Shown here: positions 23,001 to 34,730 of the stretch, piece after piece
Position numbering within the stretch: the first letter of the stretch is position 1
Layout: the number at the start of each line of letters is the position of its first letter
Assembly: GCA_030144725.1 (NCBI GenBank)
Contig: JASKMD010000003.1
Span: 2,810,991-2,874,990 of the forward strand
Origin: Haematococcus lacustris
Taxonomy: Eukaryota > Chlorophyta > Chlorophyceae > Chlamydomonadales > Haematococcaceae
Direction: 5' to 3'
Length of the DNA: 64,000 nt
Program-made: the position numbers and the translations under genes
Notes under the pieces: generated by a model
Seen by the model: the letters and a program-made list of their open reading frames with translations, nothing else
Databases searched by the model: none
Told to the model about the DNA's origin: nothing

Positions 23001-26000
23001 CACCTGCACGTAAGGGACGGATGCAGAGAGCGTCATCTCTACGCGGACCGTGAGACACCCAGGGGGTGGCCCAGCCGCGCGCCTACTCGAGCGCTCCGAT
23101 ATGCACACCCACCTAATAGTCGGGCGAACCCGAAGTCGCCTATCTTGACGTGCCCATCTGCTGCCACGAACACGTTCGGCGTGCGCAGATCGCCGTGCAT
23201 GTAGTTACGGCTATGCAGGTAGGACATGCCGGCCGCGACATCGTGCAGCATCTGCAGCCGCCTGCAATGACCGAAAAGCGGCCGCGTAAGCGGAAGCAGG
23301 GACGGCGGTGGAAGCGGTGGCACCAACCACCTGAGCTTGCATCTCCATCAGGGTTCCCACCTGGGCCAGCTTAAGGAGCGGATGACGTCATAGTCGCCCT
23401 CCCGCGCAGCAGACAGCATGCCGAACAGAGAACCAAGAGGGTAGTACTCTGTCACGATAAAGGGCGGGTCCACACACACCCCTGGTAGGCGGCATGTGCA
23501 GCGGCAGGAGAGGCAAGGTGGGACCCAAAGGATAGAAACATAGGAAGACATGACAGGTCATCACCATCACCATCACATGGCATTCGTCAAGCATGGCATT
23601 GCTGCAGACTCAGCTCCATGAGCATAAGCATGCACAATGTCGCTCCTAGCAAAGGCAGCTACAGCCTGGACCAGACAGGTCAAGGTGAGGATGCCTCGTT
23701 CCTTTGCTTCCCAACCTCCAATCTGATCATACCGCCACATTCAAGCATGAAAAGCCAAGACAGGGCATGAGGGTGAGCGCTAGTGCATGGACTGGTGCTG
23801 ACTTCCCTCACCTATGAAGCGCACGATGTTGGGGTGCTGGCTCACGTCCACCAGGGTGCTCACTTCCTGGACCACCGCATGCAGCATCCCTACACATGGT
23901 CACACATCACATGGTCACACACCACATGGTCACACATCACACATCACACGGTCCAAACGACGCATGTAACACACTTGTGAGATTCGTGATGAGTGATGCG
24001 GTCTCAGCACCAGGCTCTCAGACGGTGGGCTCACCTGCCCGCTTGTGGTCAGCCCCAGCAGCCTCCCAGCAGCTGCTCAAGCGTGCCACAGACGACAGCT
24101 TGCAGTAAGAGGGGCTCTGGGGGTGCATCTGCATCCAGCACAGGACAGGGGCAACACCGACAGCTCCTCAGCCTGCCGCACTGCACCAAGAGTGTGCACA
24201 GCCTGTGCAGCTCCTTACCCAGCGCACCTCCCTTCAGCGCCTCTGCCCCTGGCCCTCCCTCACCCCTGCCGCTCACCCCTGGCCCTCACCCACCTCCTTC
24301 ACAGCCACGTCAATGTGGTGCCAGCGGCCACGCCACACGCTGCCCTCGGCGCCCCTGCCCACCTCCTCCACCAGCTTGAGGTCACTCCTACGTGAGTGAC
24401 ACACACACTCACACACATGACCACCCTCACTCATTTGCACAGCACATAGTACAGCATCAGTCACCGCCCTCCCTGGTTGGAGCTACTCAGCAACGTGTGG
24501 GCGTGTCAGCCTGTGCTGATGGTCGGGCCCAGCCAGGTGATGACTGGGGCTCCCTGGTGGCCATGCCAGACTAGCTATCGTGGACAGGTAAGTAGCTACA
24601 TAGGTATGAATTGTTTGGTGTCTGATGAAGGCAAGAACGCATCAAGGAAGAAAGCAGCCTCAAAAACCCAGAACCCCCTCCCAAGAATTGCACTGCAGGG
24701 TATTGACTTCTAGGTTGGCCCTATAGGGACAGCTACTAACGAAGGGTTAGGTAGGGTAGGTAGATAGGTAGACGTAGCACAGGCTGGTGGTGACCTTTGC
24801 ATGGGAAGTCTAGAGCTGGGGCTGCTGCAGCACTCTGCTGGTACTGCTTTTCTGCTGTACTGCTACTGCTGTACTGACCCGCTCACCTCTTAATGAACTT
24901 GTCGGCACAGCTGCTGCTCAGCGCCTGGCTACCCCGGGCACTCTGCACCCCCTCCCTCCTCCGCACCACCGCCTCTGCCCAGCTGGCACCCTCCGCCCCC
25001 TGCCCCCCGGCCCTTGCCTCCGCCATCTCCTTGCTGCCACCATCCATGCCGCCTAGGACCCCACCGCCACCAGCACCGCCCTGGGCCCTGAACAGCTGGC
25101 CTGGTGTGGCCTGGCTGGCCTGACTGGGATGGTGCTCTTGGGCAGGTTGCCTGGGCCGTAGGGGACCCTCAGCCGCCACCAGGGCATGCTGGCTAGGTGC
25201 CCTGGTGGCAATGCCGCTGGGTGGGCTCGAGGTGGACAGGCCACCCCAGCTGTCTGACGGCTGCAGTGCGAGTGGGGCCCACTCTGCCGGCGTGTTGGCA
25301 GCAGTGACGGCGGCGGTGGCAGCAGCAGGCGAGCAGGCAAAGGGAGAGGAACCCCTTTCACTGAGCTTGCAGGCAGCGATGATGCGGTCGCTGTACTGCT
25401 TGACCTGCAGGTTCGGGGGGCCACAACTGCTGTGTGGAAGCACAACAGCGCCACACCTTGCACAAAGGCTGCAGCCAGGCACGCTTCATCACCAAGGACG
25501 AGTGGCACTCCCCCTTCAATGGCTGCAGCCCTGGCAGGTCCACCACCACCCTCGACATCCGGAGAGCATCTTAAACTTGAGGGTGTTAAACATTGAGCAT
25601 CTTAAACATGAGGGTATAGGGCTCATGCATTGAAATAGAAAGTGTTAAGGCTTGTACATTTAAATATAAGAGTATAGGGCAAATGCGTCGAAAAGTAAGG
25701 GTGTCGGGCATAAAGGAAACATGAGGTGTCAGGATGTTGGTTCAGGGTGTTGGTATGCTTGCCACCCAGTCATCCAGGTGGTGTCTGCCCTGGCTTCGAA
25801 GAGTGCTGCTACAGCTGCTACAGCTGCTACTGCTGCTGCTGATGATGATGATGCTGATGATGATACACAGCTGCCCCCCAGGGCCCTGCTCACCTGCAGC
25901 GCAGCTCTCGCCTCCTTGTCCAGCAGCGGGCCACAGGGGGATGCGGGCGGCTGGTCAGGGCCGCTGAGGGAGGGGGCAGTGCTGCCGCTTGCTACTACCT

Positions 26001-29000
26001 CCCCCACCAGCCCTGGCTGCCGCCTGGCTACTAGGCCAGGGCCTACTGCCACGGCCTGGGTGAGGGGGAGGGGGGGTGCAGGCAGGTACGAGGGGGAGGC
26101 AGGAGCAGCAGCAGCAGTGGCGGCAGAGCGGCTGTTAGGGCCAGGTGCCAGGTAAGGGCCAGCCGCCACATCAGCTGCCGCCGTCCAATCCGCCCCCCTC
26201 TGGGCTGTGGCTGCACCTGTGGCTGCACCTGCCTGCTCCGTTGCCTGTGCTACAGCGGCACACGCCTGCTGCTTGACCGCCAGTGCAGCCTCCACCGCCT
26301 GCTGCCGGGTGGGTGCGGAATCCGCGGCGATGCCTGGGCGCTGCTGCACCGGCTGGGCCTCAGCCCGGCCACCACCTGGCTTGGTGAGGCTGCTGCCTGG
26401 CCCAGGGCCAGCCAGGGGCTGCTCTTCAGGTCCAGCTAGGGGCTGCACACCTGGGCTGAGATTGCCTAGGAAGCCTGCGAAGAACCCCTCCCAGCTGGGC
26501 AAGCCCCGGCCTCGGCCCCGGCGGCCAGGAGCAGCCGGCCCCACCGCTGACCCCACACCCACCTCGCCCGCAGCTGCGAGCCCTGCGTGGGCAACAGCCC
26601 GCCGGGCTGAGTGCGCTGCATCTGGTCCAGCAGCAGCAGCAGCGGGAGGGAGGGTTGCTGCGGGAGGGGAGTGCTCAGGGGGCAGGGTTGCGGGGGAGGG
26701 GGCGGCGGCTGTGGGTGAGGGGGGGCCCTCCCAGCCCATGCCCAAGGACAGGCTGCCGGCTCTGTCCCCCAAACCCAGAGGCTGCGAGAGGTCCACCTCC
26801 CCACATCCTGCTGCGCTGACAGCACCATGCAAGTCAGCCGGGCTTGAGGCAGGAGGTTGAGCCCCTGCTGCTGCGCTGCTGCTGCTGCCGCGGCCACCCC
26901 TGCTGCAGCACCTGCTGCTGGTGGACCTCCACCTCCCTCGACACCTGTCCCCGCAGCCCCTCTGGTCGCCTGGCCCAGCCAGTGGCCCTGCCCCTGCCGC
27001 TGCACCTCCCCCACCTGGTGCTCAGGAGCCTGGGGGCAGAGGGGGGCAGGCAGGGGGCTGCGCGTGGCTGAGGACAGGGGCTGGGTAGCAGCTCGGGTCA
27101 GGCCGCGTGGCTGCAGTTGGTGCGAGCCGCTGCCAGCACCCTGGCCTTCATCACCCGCTCCACGGCTGTGAAGCGCAGTCGATAACAAGAGGGTGGTACG
27201 GGCAGACAGGAGGGCGAGGCCGTTCATGGACGTGCGGATGCGGGGCAGGTCGGCGGGTGGCGGCTGCACCTCCCACTGTGGAGCCAGGCCCCCCACCCCG
27301 AGCAGGAGGGTGGGGCTGAGGGGCTGCTGCTGCTCACCCCTGGGCCCCCCACCCCGAGCTAAGCAGCGTGTGACCGGGTGGGTGGCGGGGTGTGGCTTGG
27401 TGTGACCGAGTGCAGTGGAGTCCATTGTCGGATGGGCATGAAGCTGCGGGTGGTGCTGGTCTTTGAGGGCAGAGGGAGGGGAGGAGGAGGGGAGGGTGGC
27501 AGGCAGGGAGTGCGTCCTACCCAACGCATTGAGCACCCAACGCTGCACCATCGCCTGGACACCGAGCCCAGCAGCTGGGTTTGTGAGGCTGGGAGGGCAG
27601 CAAGGCTGTGGTGTGGAGGGGGGCTCATCGCCTGCAGTGAGGGCTTGTGCTGGTGCAGCAGTGCGGCAACAGGGCTGCCTGGGTGGCTGCATGGGCAGGC
27701 AGTGGGTTGCATGGGGAGGGTGAGGGTGGGGACATGCTGGGAGGTGGTGGTGTGGTGCCTTGGCCGCTGCTGGGTGAACTCTGCCAGCTGCCTTTGGAAG
27801 CTGGTAGGAAGGTGGTGGCTGGCGGTGGGACTGAGTCTGGGGGCAGCGGTGTGCTGGGGGGCGCGAGGGGCAGGCGAGGGCTGGGGTGGGCAGGGAGGGC
27901 GGCAGGGCAAGCCAGAGGGCAGTCAGGCGGGCAGGAGGGTGTGGGGCAGAAGGCCGGGCACAAGGCGTGGAGGTCCACCAGGGTTGGTGGCCGTGGCATC
28001 CGCTTTGTCACACTGTCAGGCTCTGGGGAGCGGGGGGAAGGCTGGGCTGGGTAGCCAGGGGGGCGCTGGTATGCCCCCTCCCCGCCGCCGCTGCTGCTGC
28101 TGCAACTGTCAATGCTGCTGGTGGTGCTGCTGCCCTGCTGGACTGAGCGACTGACCACGACCGCCTGCCCCAGTAGTCCAGCTGCTTGGCTCACCAGGGG
28201 GGTGTCACCTGCGCCGCCCGCCCTGTCAGCCCTGTCCGGCAGGACCTCCTCAGAGCCATGTCCATCCTGACCCTTTGAGGGGCCAGCCACAGCGCCTGTA
28301 GCCTGAGCCCCCACCCCGCTTGCCCTGCCCAGCTCCAGCTGCAGAGCCTGACACCCCCTCCTAAACACCACCTCCTCGGCCTCCCCTCCCTCCTCCTCCT
28401 CCTCCCCCTCCTCCCCCTCCTCCCCCTCACAAGGAGGCAAGCTGCCGGCCTTGACACAGCCTTGTCCAGCACACGGAACTAAACCCACCCTCCTACACCC
28501 CACCCCCAGCTGCACATGCTGGGCAACCCTGCCAGCCCGGCTGCTCTCCCCCACTGACCCACCGACACCAGCAGAGCAGCAGGCTGGGGTGGTGCCTGCG
28601 GCATGAGGCTGGGGTCCAGGGCAGCAGGTGGTGGCAGGGGAGGGGCCGGCAGCTGCAGCCTGGCATGGGGCTGGCGCTGAGGGGCTTGGCTGGATCAGGG
28701 GCAGGGTCCACTGGGTGAGCCCCAGCCCCAGACTCCCGCCTGGGTGCCTGAGCTGCGCTGAGCAGTGGCTGGAAGTGGGCCCCGTGACGTTGGGTCTGCA
28801 GTTGCGCTCCTCACCCTGCCCAGGCCCTGCTGGCCAACCAGGCTCCCACCAAGGCACCCACCCCTGCCCCTGCACCGTGGGGTGGTGTGCTGGCGAGCTT
28901 GTGCTGCAGGCAGGGAGGGGGGGGCAGCATGCGCAGGAGAGGGAGGGACCGGTCCTAGGCTGCATGGCACTGGTCCCCCCGCAAGCTCTCCCCAATGCTG

Positions 29001-31280
29001 TAGCCAAGGCGGGGTGGGAGGAAGGGCGCCAGGCTGCCTGGCTGTGGCCCCCATGGGCCACCACTGCTCCGTCTTGACCTGGGGCTACAGGGGGCCCCTC
29101 CTTGTGCGGCAGCGGGGCAGGGGGGCGTGAGGGAAGGACCGTACGGGTGCCCCTCCAGCTGTCTGTCATAATGAGGGGTACCGGGGCCCTGGCTGCAGCG
29201 ACGAGTAGCACTGCGCGGAGGTCCGCCGCAGCAGCTTCCCCGCAGGTGGTTGGGTTCGCTGAAGCGGTTTGGTCGGTTATGGCAGGCAGCGGGCGGGGTG
29301 CGCTGCATTACGTGCTGCACGGTGGTGGATGAATGGTTGTGCCGGGTGGGTGTGCCGGTACCAGGGGCGTCTTGCGTGGGCCGCGGGCTAGGCCGCGGTG
29401 TGCCCGCGCCCCCCGCGCTGGCATCTACGAATAGTGCCCTGCGGCGAGGTGTCGTGCCCCCTTCCTTTCGCGAGCTGCTCCGTTGAGCTTCCATAGGAGC
29501 AGACTGCGGACCACTATGGTATGCCTGCTGCGGCCCGAACCTGCTACGGTTGCTCACATCAGCGCCACCGCCACTGACCCCCGCCCCCGCCCCTGCCGCC
29601 AAGTCTTGCACAGCCGTAGCCATCCAGGCATGCTGCAGTGCACAGCAGCCGCGAGGCGTCCCGCCCATCCCTTCACTTGCTGCCCAGCGCAGGGACTCTG
29701 CGGCTGGGCTAGACGGCAGGCTAGGGACATAGGCAGAGTGTGGTAAGGCGACCCCACTACTGTACTGGCTGCTGCAATGGGCTGGTACGTTGTGGCCATG
29801 GCCAGCCAGCCTTTCGCTGTCCACGGTGCTGCCACAAGGGCGGTCCCAGGCGCTGCGGCTGCAGGCACTGGGGCCAGGCAGGGTGGCGGGGTGGGGAGAG
29901 CAGGGCGTGCAGCCACGAGACCCAGGAGCAAGGGGGGCAGGGGAGGCAGGGGTAGGGTCCGTGCGGGTTGAAGGACGGTGTCGCAACGGAGCAGCCTGGT
30001 GATGCCCTGGGGGCCGGCTGGTCAGGCGGCTGGGGTTGCCAGCGTGGCCTACCCACTGCTCCTGGCCAGCATTGGCCTCCCAAGGGGCTTCCCCCTGGGG
30101 GGTGGGGCAGAGCCACTGCCGTCCACCCTGCTGCTGCTGCTGCTGCTGCTGCGCCAGGCGCTGCAGCCAGCCCAGGATCCAGTGCTGTCAGGACATGGGC
30201 CAGGGGAGGCTTGCAGCGCCCCACCCAGCCCCTGCCACTGGGACCCTCTGGCAGCCAGTTCACCAGGCCCAGGGCCCTCAATCACATTCCCTGCCCATGC
30301 TTGGCCAGCCTGGCTGCCTCGCAAGCGTGTCCCTGCTGCAGAGGCATGCTCTCCTCTGCTGCTGCTGCTGCGCTCCTGGGTGCGGTGCTGGTGGCTGGAC
30401 CAGTGGCTGCTGCAGGTGCTGGCAGCACGGGAGGAGGGGCAGGAGGGGAGGGTGGGAGGGTTGGAGTGAGGGTGAGGGGATGCCCGCCAAGGTTGGTTGG
30501 GCAGGGGAAAGGGGCAGGAGGGGGCAGGAGGGTTGGACTGACCCCATAGGGGGATCACTTCAACGAACAGCTGCTCAAAGTCCCATGCTGTTACTCTGGG
30601 ACGCTGTCTGCAAGGGGGAAGCGGGCAGCAAACGGCTTAGTAGGCAGGCAGGCTGACAGGTGTGTTCTTATTTCTTACTGTGATTTGCTCGCATTCCCTT
30701 GCTGGAGGAAATTCAAGGCGGCGAGTAGGGAGTCCTGGTTGGCATGCAATTATGCAGCATGTGCAAGCAAGCGTGTCTCTGCCCACCTGCCCAGGTTGGC
30801 CGCCAGGCCAGCCTCTCCTGGCTGTGACATCCGGTCATAGCGGCTCTGCCTTGGCCATGTTCTTGCCCCTTCCGCCTCCGAGGATCTGTGTGCTTCATCA
30901 TCGGGGCCGTGCAGCTGATGCAACTGTAATGACGTGCAAGCGGCAAGTGCTGTCACTCTGGGTTCTGCATCCGCCTGAGTCTGTAGGTGCGCAACTCGCA
31001 GGAGATGGGCAAGCTGAGCTCCTGCTTGCGTCAGGGTGCGAGCATCTGTTGATTGGAGTAGGATGGCCTGTGGACGTAACACTCGAGGCAAGTGAGCGCT
31101 GAAGCACCGTTCTAACAATTATCCGGTAGCTGCGGCTACTCTGCTGCTTACGTCGCGGAGCTGCAGCAGCGCCAGCCTCGCGGCATCCAACAACTCCCGA
31201 GCGGCGCCCACCCGGTGCAGGTCATCGTGGGCGCTTCGGGCTAGACTAAAGGCCACCTCCACCTGCTGCTCCCCTGCCAT
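17041..31280 (-). CDS. Large multi-exon TKL/Raf-like protein kinase with low-complexity N- and C-terminal regions
   Basis: The start ATG is at 31280-31278; exon 1 (31280-31152, MAGEQQVEVAFSLARSAHDD...) ends at a gtaagc donor. The middle exons (about 31070 to 25894) encode Ser/Pro/Ala/Gln-rich sequence and are only approximate. Exons I could join in frame: 25404-24887, 24387-24294, 23889-23812, 23481-23361, 23261-23113, 22994-22917, 22829-22792, 22661-22602, 22520-22384, and 22115 down to 17041. One or more short exons between 24294 and 23889 are unresolved. The last exon runs through a Gly-Gln hexamer repeat and the gap into about 1,400 residues rich in Gln, Ala, Ser and Pro, ending PYPSLP. 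The kinase likely phosphorylates Ser/Thr; its substrate and place in the cell cannot be told. Which frame continues across the gap is inferred. Confidence 0.8.
21345..21844. other. Assembly gap (500 N) inside the CCCCTG array
   Basis: Exactly 500 N, probably a default size. Both edges are the CCCCTG hexamer: about 21297-21344 on one side and 21845-21960 on the other. The true repeat length is unknown. On the minus strand the array is coding (Gly-Gln frame), so the gap lies within the last kinase exon. Confidence 0.99.
22115..24387 (-). other. Kinase catalytic domain region of the gene above
   Basis: Reading down the minus strand: glycine loop GRGAEGSVWRG and VAVKE (ATP-binding Lys) at 24387-24294; helix C VVQEVSTL and HPNIVRFIG at 23889-23812; hinge FIVTEYYPLGSL at 23481-23361; catalytic loop MHGDLRTPN and IGDFGFA at 23261-23113; GRTTNPRWLAPEVL at 22994-22917; AADIFSFG at 22829-22792; IIMWELLTWQVPY at 22661-22602; ECWAQEAEARPQF across 22520-22384 and 22115. 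All splice phases agree. Lys, Glu, Asp, Asn and DFG are present, so it should be active. HRD is HGD and the loop Lys is Arg, making it a non-RD kinase. The pattern fits the TKL group that is expanded in green algae. Confidence 0.92.
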
Positions 31281-31497
31281 TCATGTCATTCGGGCAGTTG
31301 CGCTCTTGGTTCGACCAATGCGTCTGAGGGGGCCTTTTGAGGGGCAAGGGCAAGCAAGCGAGAAGCTAAGTAAGCAGTGAACCTGGCACCCGTGTTCGCG
31401 TCCCAGGTTGCGTCCCTGCCTCGTTCTCACTCGCCCGAGTGACATTCCTTCGAAGGTCAAACCCAGGCTCCAATGAAGGTTAGTGTGGCTCTTGCTC

Positions 31498-31950
31498 TTA
31501 ACCCACTACATACGACAACCGCTTACATGGCTGCACACCTAGTATAGACGCTGACCGTCCAATTTTTGGCGGTGCGCGGCTCGCAGCACAGCATGGGATA
31601 GGATGCAGGTCCACGGCAGCGGAGGCAGTTGCGGCAGGTTCAATGCTTGTAAGCACGGGGCCCGTGCTCAGCTTGAAGCCTCCGACACATGAAACGGCAG
31701 CGCTCACTTGGGGAAGTAGCTGCTGTTGAAACACAGGATCAAAGCCATAGCAGGCCACAGTACACTCGCCCACCCGGCACAATGAAGCAATGCCCTGGAT
31801 ATAGTATGGACCTGGCGAAATGACACGCACTGCAGGCACTGTCAGGTCATAAGTAAGCCCCATAGTTGTCTCTGCCTCCTCCAACGAAGCAGCTACATTG
31901 ACACCTTCGACAGCTACGTAACCCAGTGTGTACTGGCTGTTTGTCTGGTC
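31498..31950 (-). CDS. Hypothetical protein, last exon
   Basis: An acceptor (gaacccag) at 31951 precedes a 150-residue open frame starting DQTNSQYTLGYVAVEGVNVAAS and ending SYVVG before a stop at 31498-31500. Its composition is normal and non-repetitive, with several Cys (ASLCRVGECTVACYGF, IPCCAASR), unlike the shadow frames around it. I do not recognise the family. The alternating small and hydrophobic residues suggest beta structure, perhaps an extracellular or lumenal domain. Upstream exons may lie to the right, beyond or within the Fanzor-like insertions; a possible one is at 34740-34910 (minus). Confidence 0.5.
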   Translation of the reverse strand, partial: DQTNSQYTLGYVAVEGVNVAASLEEAETTMGLTYDLTVPAVRVISPGPYYIQGIASLCRVGECTVACYGFDPVFQQQLLPQVSAAVSCVGGFKLSTGPVLTSIEPAATASAAVDLHPIPCCAASRAPPKIGRSASILGVQPCKRLSYVVG

Positions 31951-32489
31951 CTGGGTTCAACTTGTTGTTGGCTGTTGGCGTTGTAAAGGAGCGCAGTGGC
32001 TTGAAAGGGAATGTGACACCGGATTGGGTTCGTGGCTGTCAAGGGTGCAACCAATGCCGCTATAGTGGTGAAGCTGTAGCTGAGTGATGTTACCCACAGG
32101 CAACACCTTGTTTCACGTTGAATAGGGCAGTTGTGCTCTGGCTGTATGTGGGCATAGAGAAGCTTTGGGTGTGGGATCAGGGACGGGCGCAGGAAGGGGT
32201 TTCGCAGGGGAGGGAAGAAAGGAAGATGGAAGGGGGGTAATGAGGAGGATCTTCATCACATGGCAGTACATGGGGATGGCTGCTGGCTGGGCATGTGCTC
32301 CCTCGCTTCCAACCTTTGTCAAGCCTTTGTCCTGCCCCGTGCCAAGTATGCTACACAAAGATGCATGCTGAGGTGTCACAGAGCAGTGCTGATAGTCACG
32401 AAGTGCCGTGTACCACAAACTTGCAATGACGGACAACTTGCAATGAAGGGCAGCCCAAGCAGTCCAAGTCCACCTGTGACCTGCTAGGT
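31951..32489. other. No gene seen
   Basis: Intron or spacer sequence next to the hypothetical exon and the Fanzor-like cluster. No coding or RNA gene evidence was found. Confidence 0.4.
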
Positions 32490-32774
32490 TCCATGTCCCC
32501 AGTCCATCCAAGGATGTCATGGGCATTGTGTGCCTTGTGTGCCATGCAGCTGAAGGATACCACAAACTTACATAGGAGAATATATCCCAGCACAGTACTC
32601 CCCTATTACGGCGTAGAGGGCTGTGTTATCTGTTATACGTACTGTTTGCATGCAGCAAGCATCCGACACCAATACCGGATTCACTACCCCAACCCGCTTG
32701 CGAAGGCCGGGCAAACTATGTTGGCATGAATCACATGCTCTGATGTAGGCACACATATGCCTAGGGCACACATG

Positions 32775-33830
32775 CTACTGTGCTACAGGCTGCTGGGCTG
32801 GGGCCTTGGGTGCTTGCTCTCGCAGCATCTTGAAACCCAATGCTGGGTACTCCTTGCCCTGGGCAGGAAGTCTTCCTCGGTGTGGCCACCTGCACAGCTC
32901 CAGTGGGCGCCACTTGCTCTCCCCTGCCCGCTGGAGGTTGAGGGCTGCGTTGCAGTCCCTGTCCACCCATTTGCCAAGGTCCCCAGGGGTGGCCTGGGCC
33001 AGCCAAGGGCACCACATGAGGCCCCGCACTGGCGCCTCGAACCGCTTGCTCCAGGCTGGCCGTAACAAGCGGTTCTGCACCTGTCCCGGCTTAAGCTTCC
33101 AGTCCTCAGGCCTGGTGGGCTTGCTGCTGCCCAGCTCCTCCTCACAGGGCTGGGGGCTGTTCAAGATTGAGCTGACCCTGCTGGTGCTGAACTCATCCAC
33201 TGTCACCACCCTGCCTGGCACCCTGTCGGTTGGCTTGCCGCTGATGGGCCGCTCCACCACCTTGCGGCAGGCCTGTAGCACGGCCTTGGCCCCCCACCCA
33301 CCCCGGGTGCCAATGCCTGCGTTGCCAAAGAACACCACCAGCTGCTTGCGGGTCCCCCACTCCTGCTGGGACACGCTGGCTGCCTCCTCCTCCAGCTGCA
33401 TGGCACACAAGGCACACACATGCAGATGACATCCTTGGCAGAGCTGGGGACATGGGCACCTAGCAGGTCATATGTGGGGCAGTCATCAGCCTGTGGTCCT
33501 GCCCCTTCCCCCCTACCCTTGGCACTCCCACCTTCTTGAAGTAGCGCTCCAGGACCTTCTCCTACGCACCATGCAGCCTCATCCTTTGCTCAGCCCACTT
33601 GGGATGCAGGTACTCTCCCCACACTGCATCCCAAGTGGCCAGGGTGACGGCCACATGCCTCTGGATGGCCACAAGGGAGGTGCCTGCTGGGGTGGCTGCT
33701 GCAAGGTTGACGTTGTCATTCCACCGCTGAGTGTTGTGGCGAGCCTGAATCAGGCCGCTGTCATGCTGCACCTGGCTCCTGGTCAGCTTGCTCCTGTAGA
33801 AGCCTTGCAAGTAGTGTAGAAGCCTTACAT
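32775..33830 (-). pseudogene. Fanzor-like (TnpB/OrfB-family) nuclease pseudogene, inserted copy
   Basis: Two exons are visible. The upstream one (about 33820-33541) reads LQGFYRSKLTRSQVQHDSGL... to VLERYFKK and ends at a gtggga donor. An intron of about 155 nt ends at tgccatgcag, and the second exon (33385-32775) reads LEEEAASVSQQEWGTRKQLVVFFG... to the stop. The C half has VDEFSTSRVSS, a CEEEL...GLMWC region and DRDCNAALN, which resembles the RuvC-III motif DRDxNAAxN of TnpB-like RNA-guided nucleases. A TAG interrupts the first exon (LHGA*EKV), and paired zinc-finger cysteines are incomplete. In known Fanzors this protein is guided by an RNA from the element's right end. The copy looks inactive, and the N-terminus is not found. 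Confidence 0.6.
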
Positions 33831-33950
33831 TGGCAACAGTTACATTGACAACAGTTTCAAGAGCAGTCTCTCGGCAACACCCTTGACTCTAGCAGTCAAC
33901 CTGAAGCGTGCAGCCATGGGTTGTTATGGTGTCTGTGTGCAGGTTGCCGG

Positions 33951-34536
33951 ATATATCCCAGCAGCAGTGGGGGACACGCAAGCAGCTGGTGGTGTTCTTT
34001 GGCAATGCTGGCATTGGCACGTGGGGTGGGTGGGAGGCTAATGCCGTGCTACAGGCCTGACGCAAGGTGGTGGAGCGGCCCAACAGCGGCAAGCCAACAG
34101 ACATGGTGAAAGGCAAGGTGGACAGTAAATGAGTTCCGCACCAGCAGGGTCAGCTCAGCTATAAACAGCCCCCAGCCCCGTGAGGAGGAGCTGGACCGCA
34201 GCGAGCCCACCAGGCTTGAAGACTGGAAACAACGGCCAGGTCAGGTGCAGGACCGTTTGTCGCGGTATGCCTGGAGCAAGCGGTTCGAGGCGCCAGTGCG
34301 GGGCCTCATGTGGTGCCCAAGCTGGACCAGGCCACCCCTGGGGACATTGGCAAATGGGTGGACAGGGACTGCAACGCAGCCCTCAACCTCTAGCGGGCAG
34401 GGGAGAGCAATTGGCGCCCACTGGAGCTGTGCAGGTGGCAACACCGAGCAGCGGCTCCTGCCAAAGGCAAGGAGTGTCTAGCATTGGGTTTCAAGAAGCT
34501 GCGAGAGCAAGCACCCAAGGCCTAAGCCCAGCAGCC
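33951..34536 (+). pseudogene. Fanzor-like pseudogene, host copy fragment
   Basis: This is the inverted counterpart of 33385-32757, about 85-90% identical by eye. In-frame breaks include TGA for a Cys codon (QA*RKVV), a damaged VDEF motif (VDSK*) and TAG before the final helix (NL*RAGE). GLMWC and DRDCNAALN survive at the DNA level in shifted frames (V/D codons near 34360-34390). It is plainly dead. The two copies form an inverted repeat with arms of about 600 bp that could fold back in RNA or DNA. Confidence 0.65.
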
Positions 34537-34730
34537 TGTATAACAGTAGCATATGTACACTAGGCCATGTCCAAGCTGTTGCTTACATCAGAGCATGTGT
34601 TTCGTGCCGACGTCTATCGCCCCACCCTCGTAGGGACAGTTCGGATCACAGATAACGCCTCTCCTAGTTGTAGGGGAACTATGCGCTGAGGTGTCACAAT
34701 CGGACAGTACTGTAGTGAAGTAATGGAGTC

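Larger units (their letters stand above)
32490..34730 (+). mobile_element. Host Fanzor-like element copy (plus strand), interrupted by a second copy
   Basis: A plus-strand copy seems to start with an intron end and exon start at about 32490-32592 (GTGCCATGCAG acceptor) and to resume at 33951. The two parts are separated by a 1,358-bp insertion flanked by a 13-bp direct repeat, ATATATCCCAGCA, at 32580-32592 and 33951-33963. The 3' tail after the reading frame (ACATCAGAGCATGTG, then a block containing ACAGATAAC and AGGGGA) also occurs in the inserted copy, so it belongs to the element. Element limits are approximate. Confidence 0.55.

Noticed and set aside
32775..33830. Intact Fanzor-like gene
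   Set aside because: A TAG in the first exon and the lack of an N-terminal exon mean it cannot make the full protein as read.
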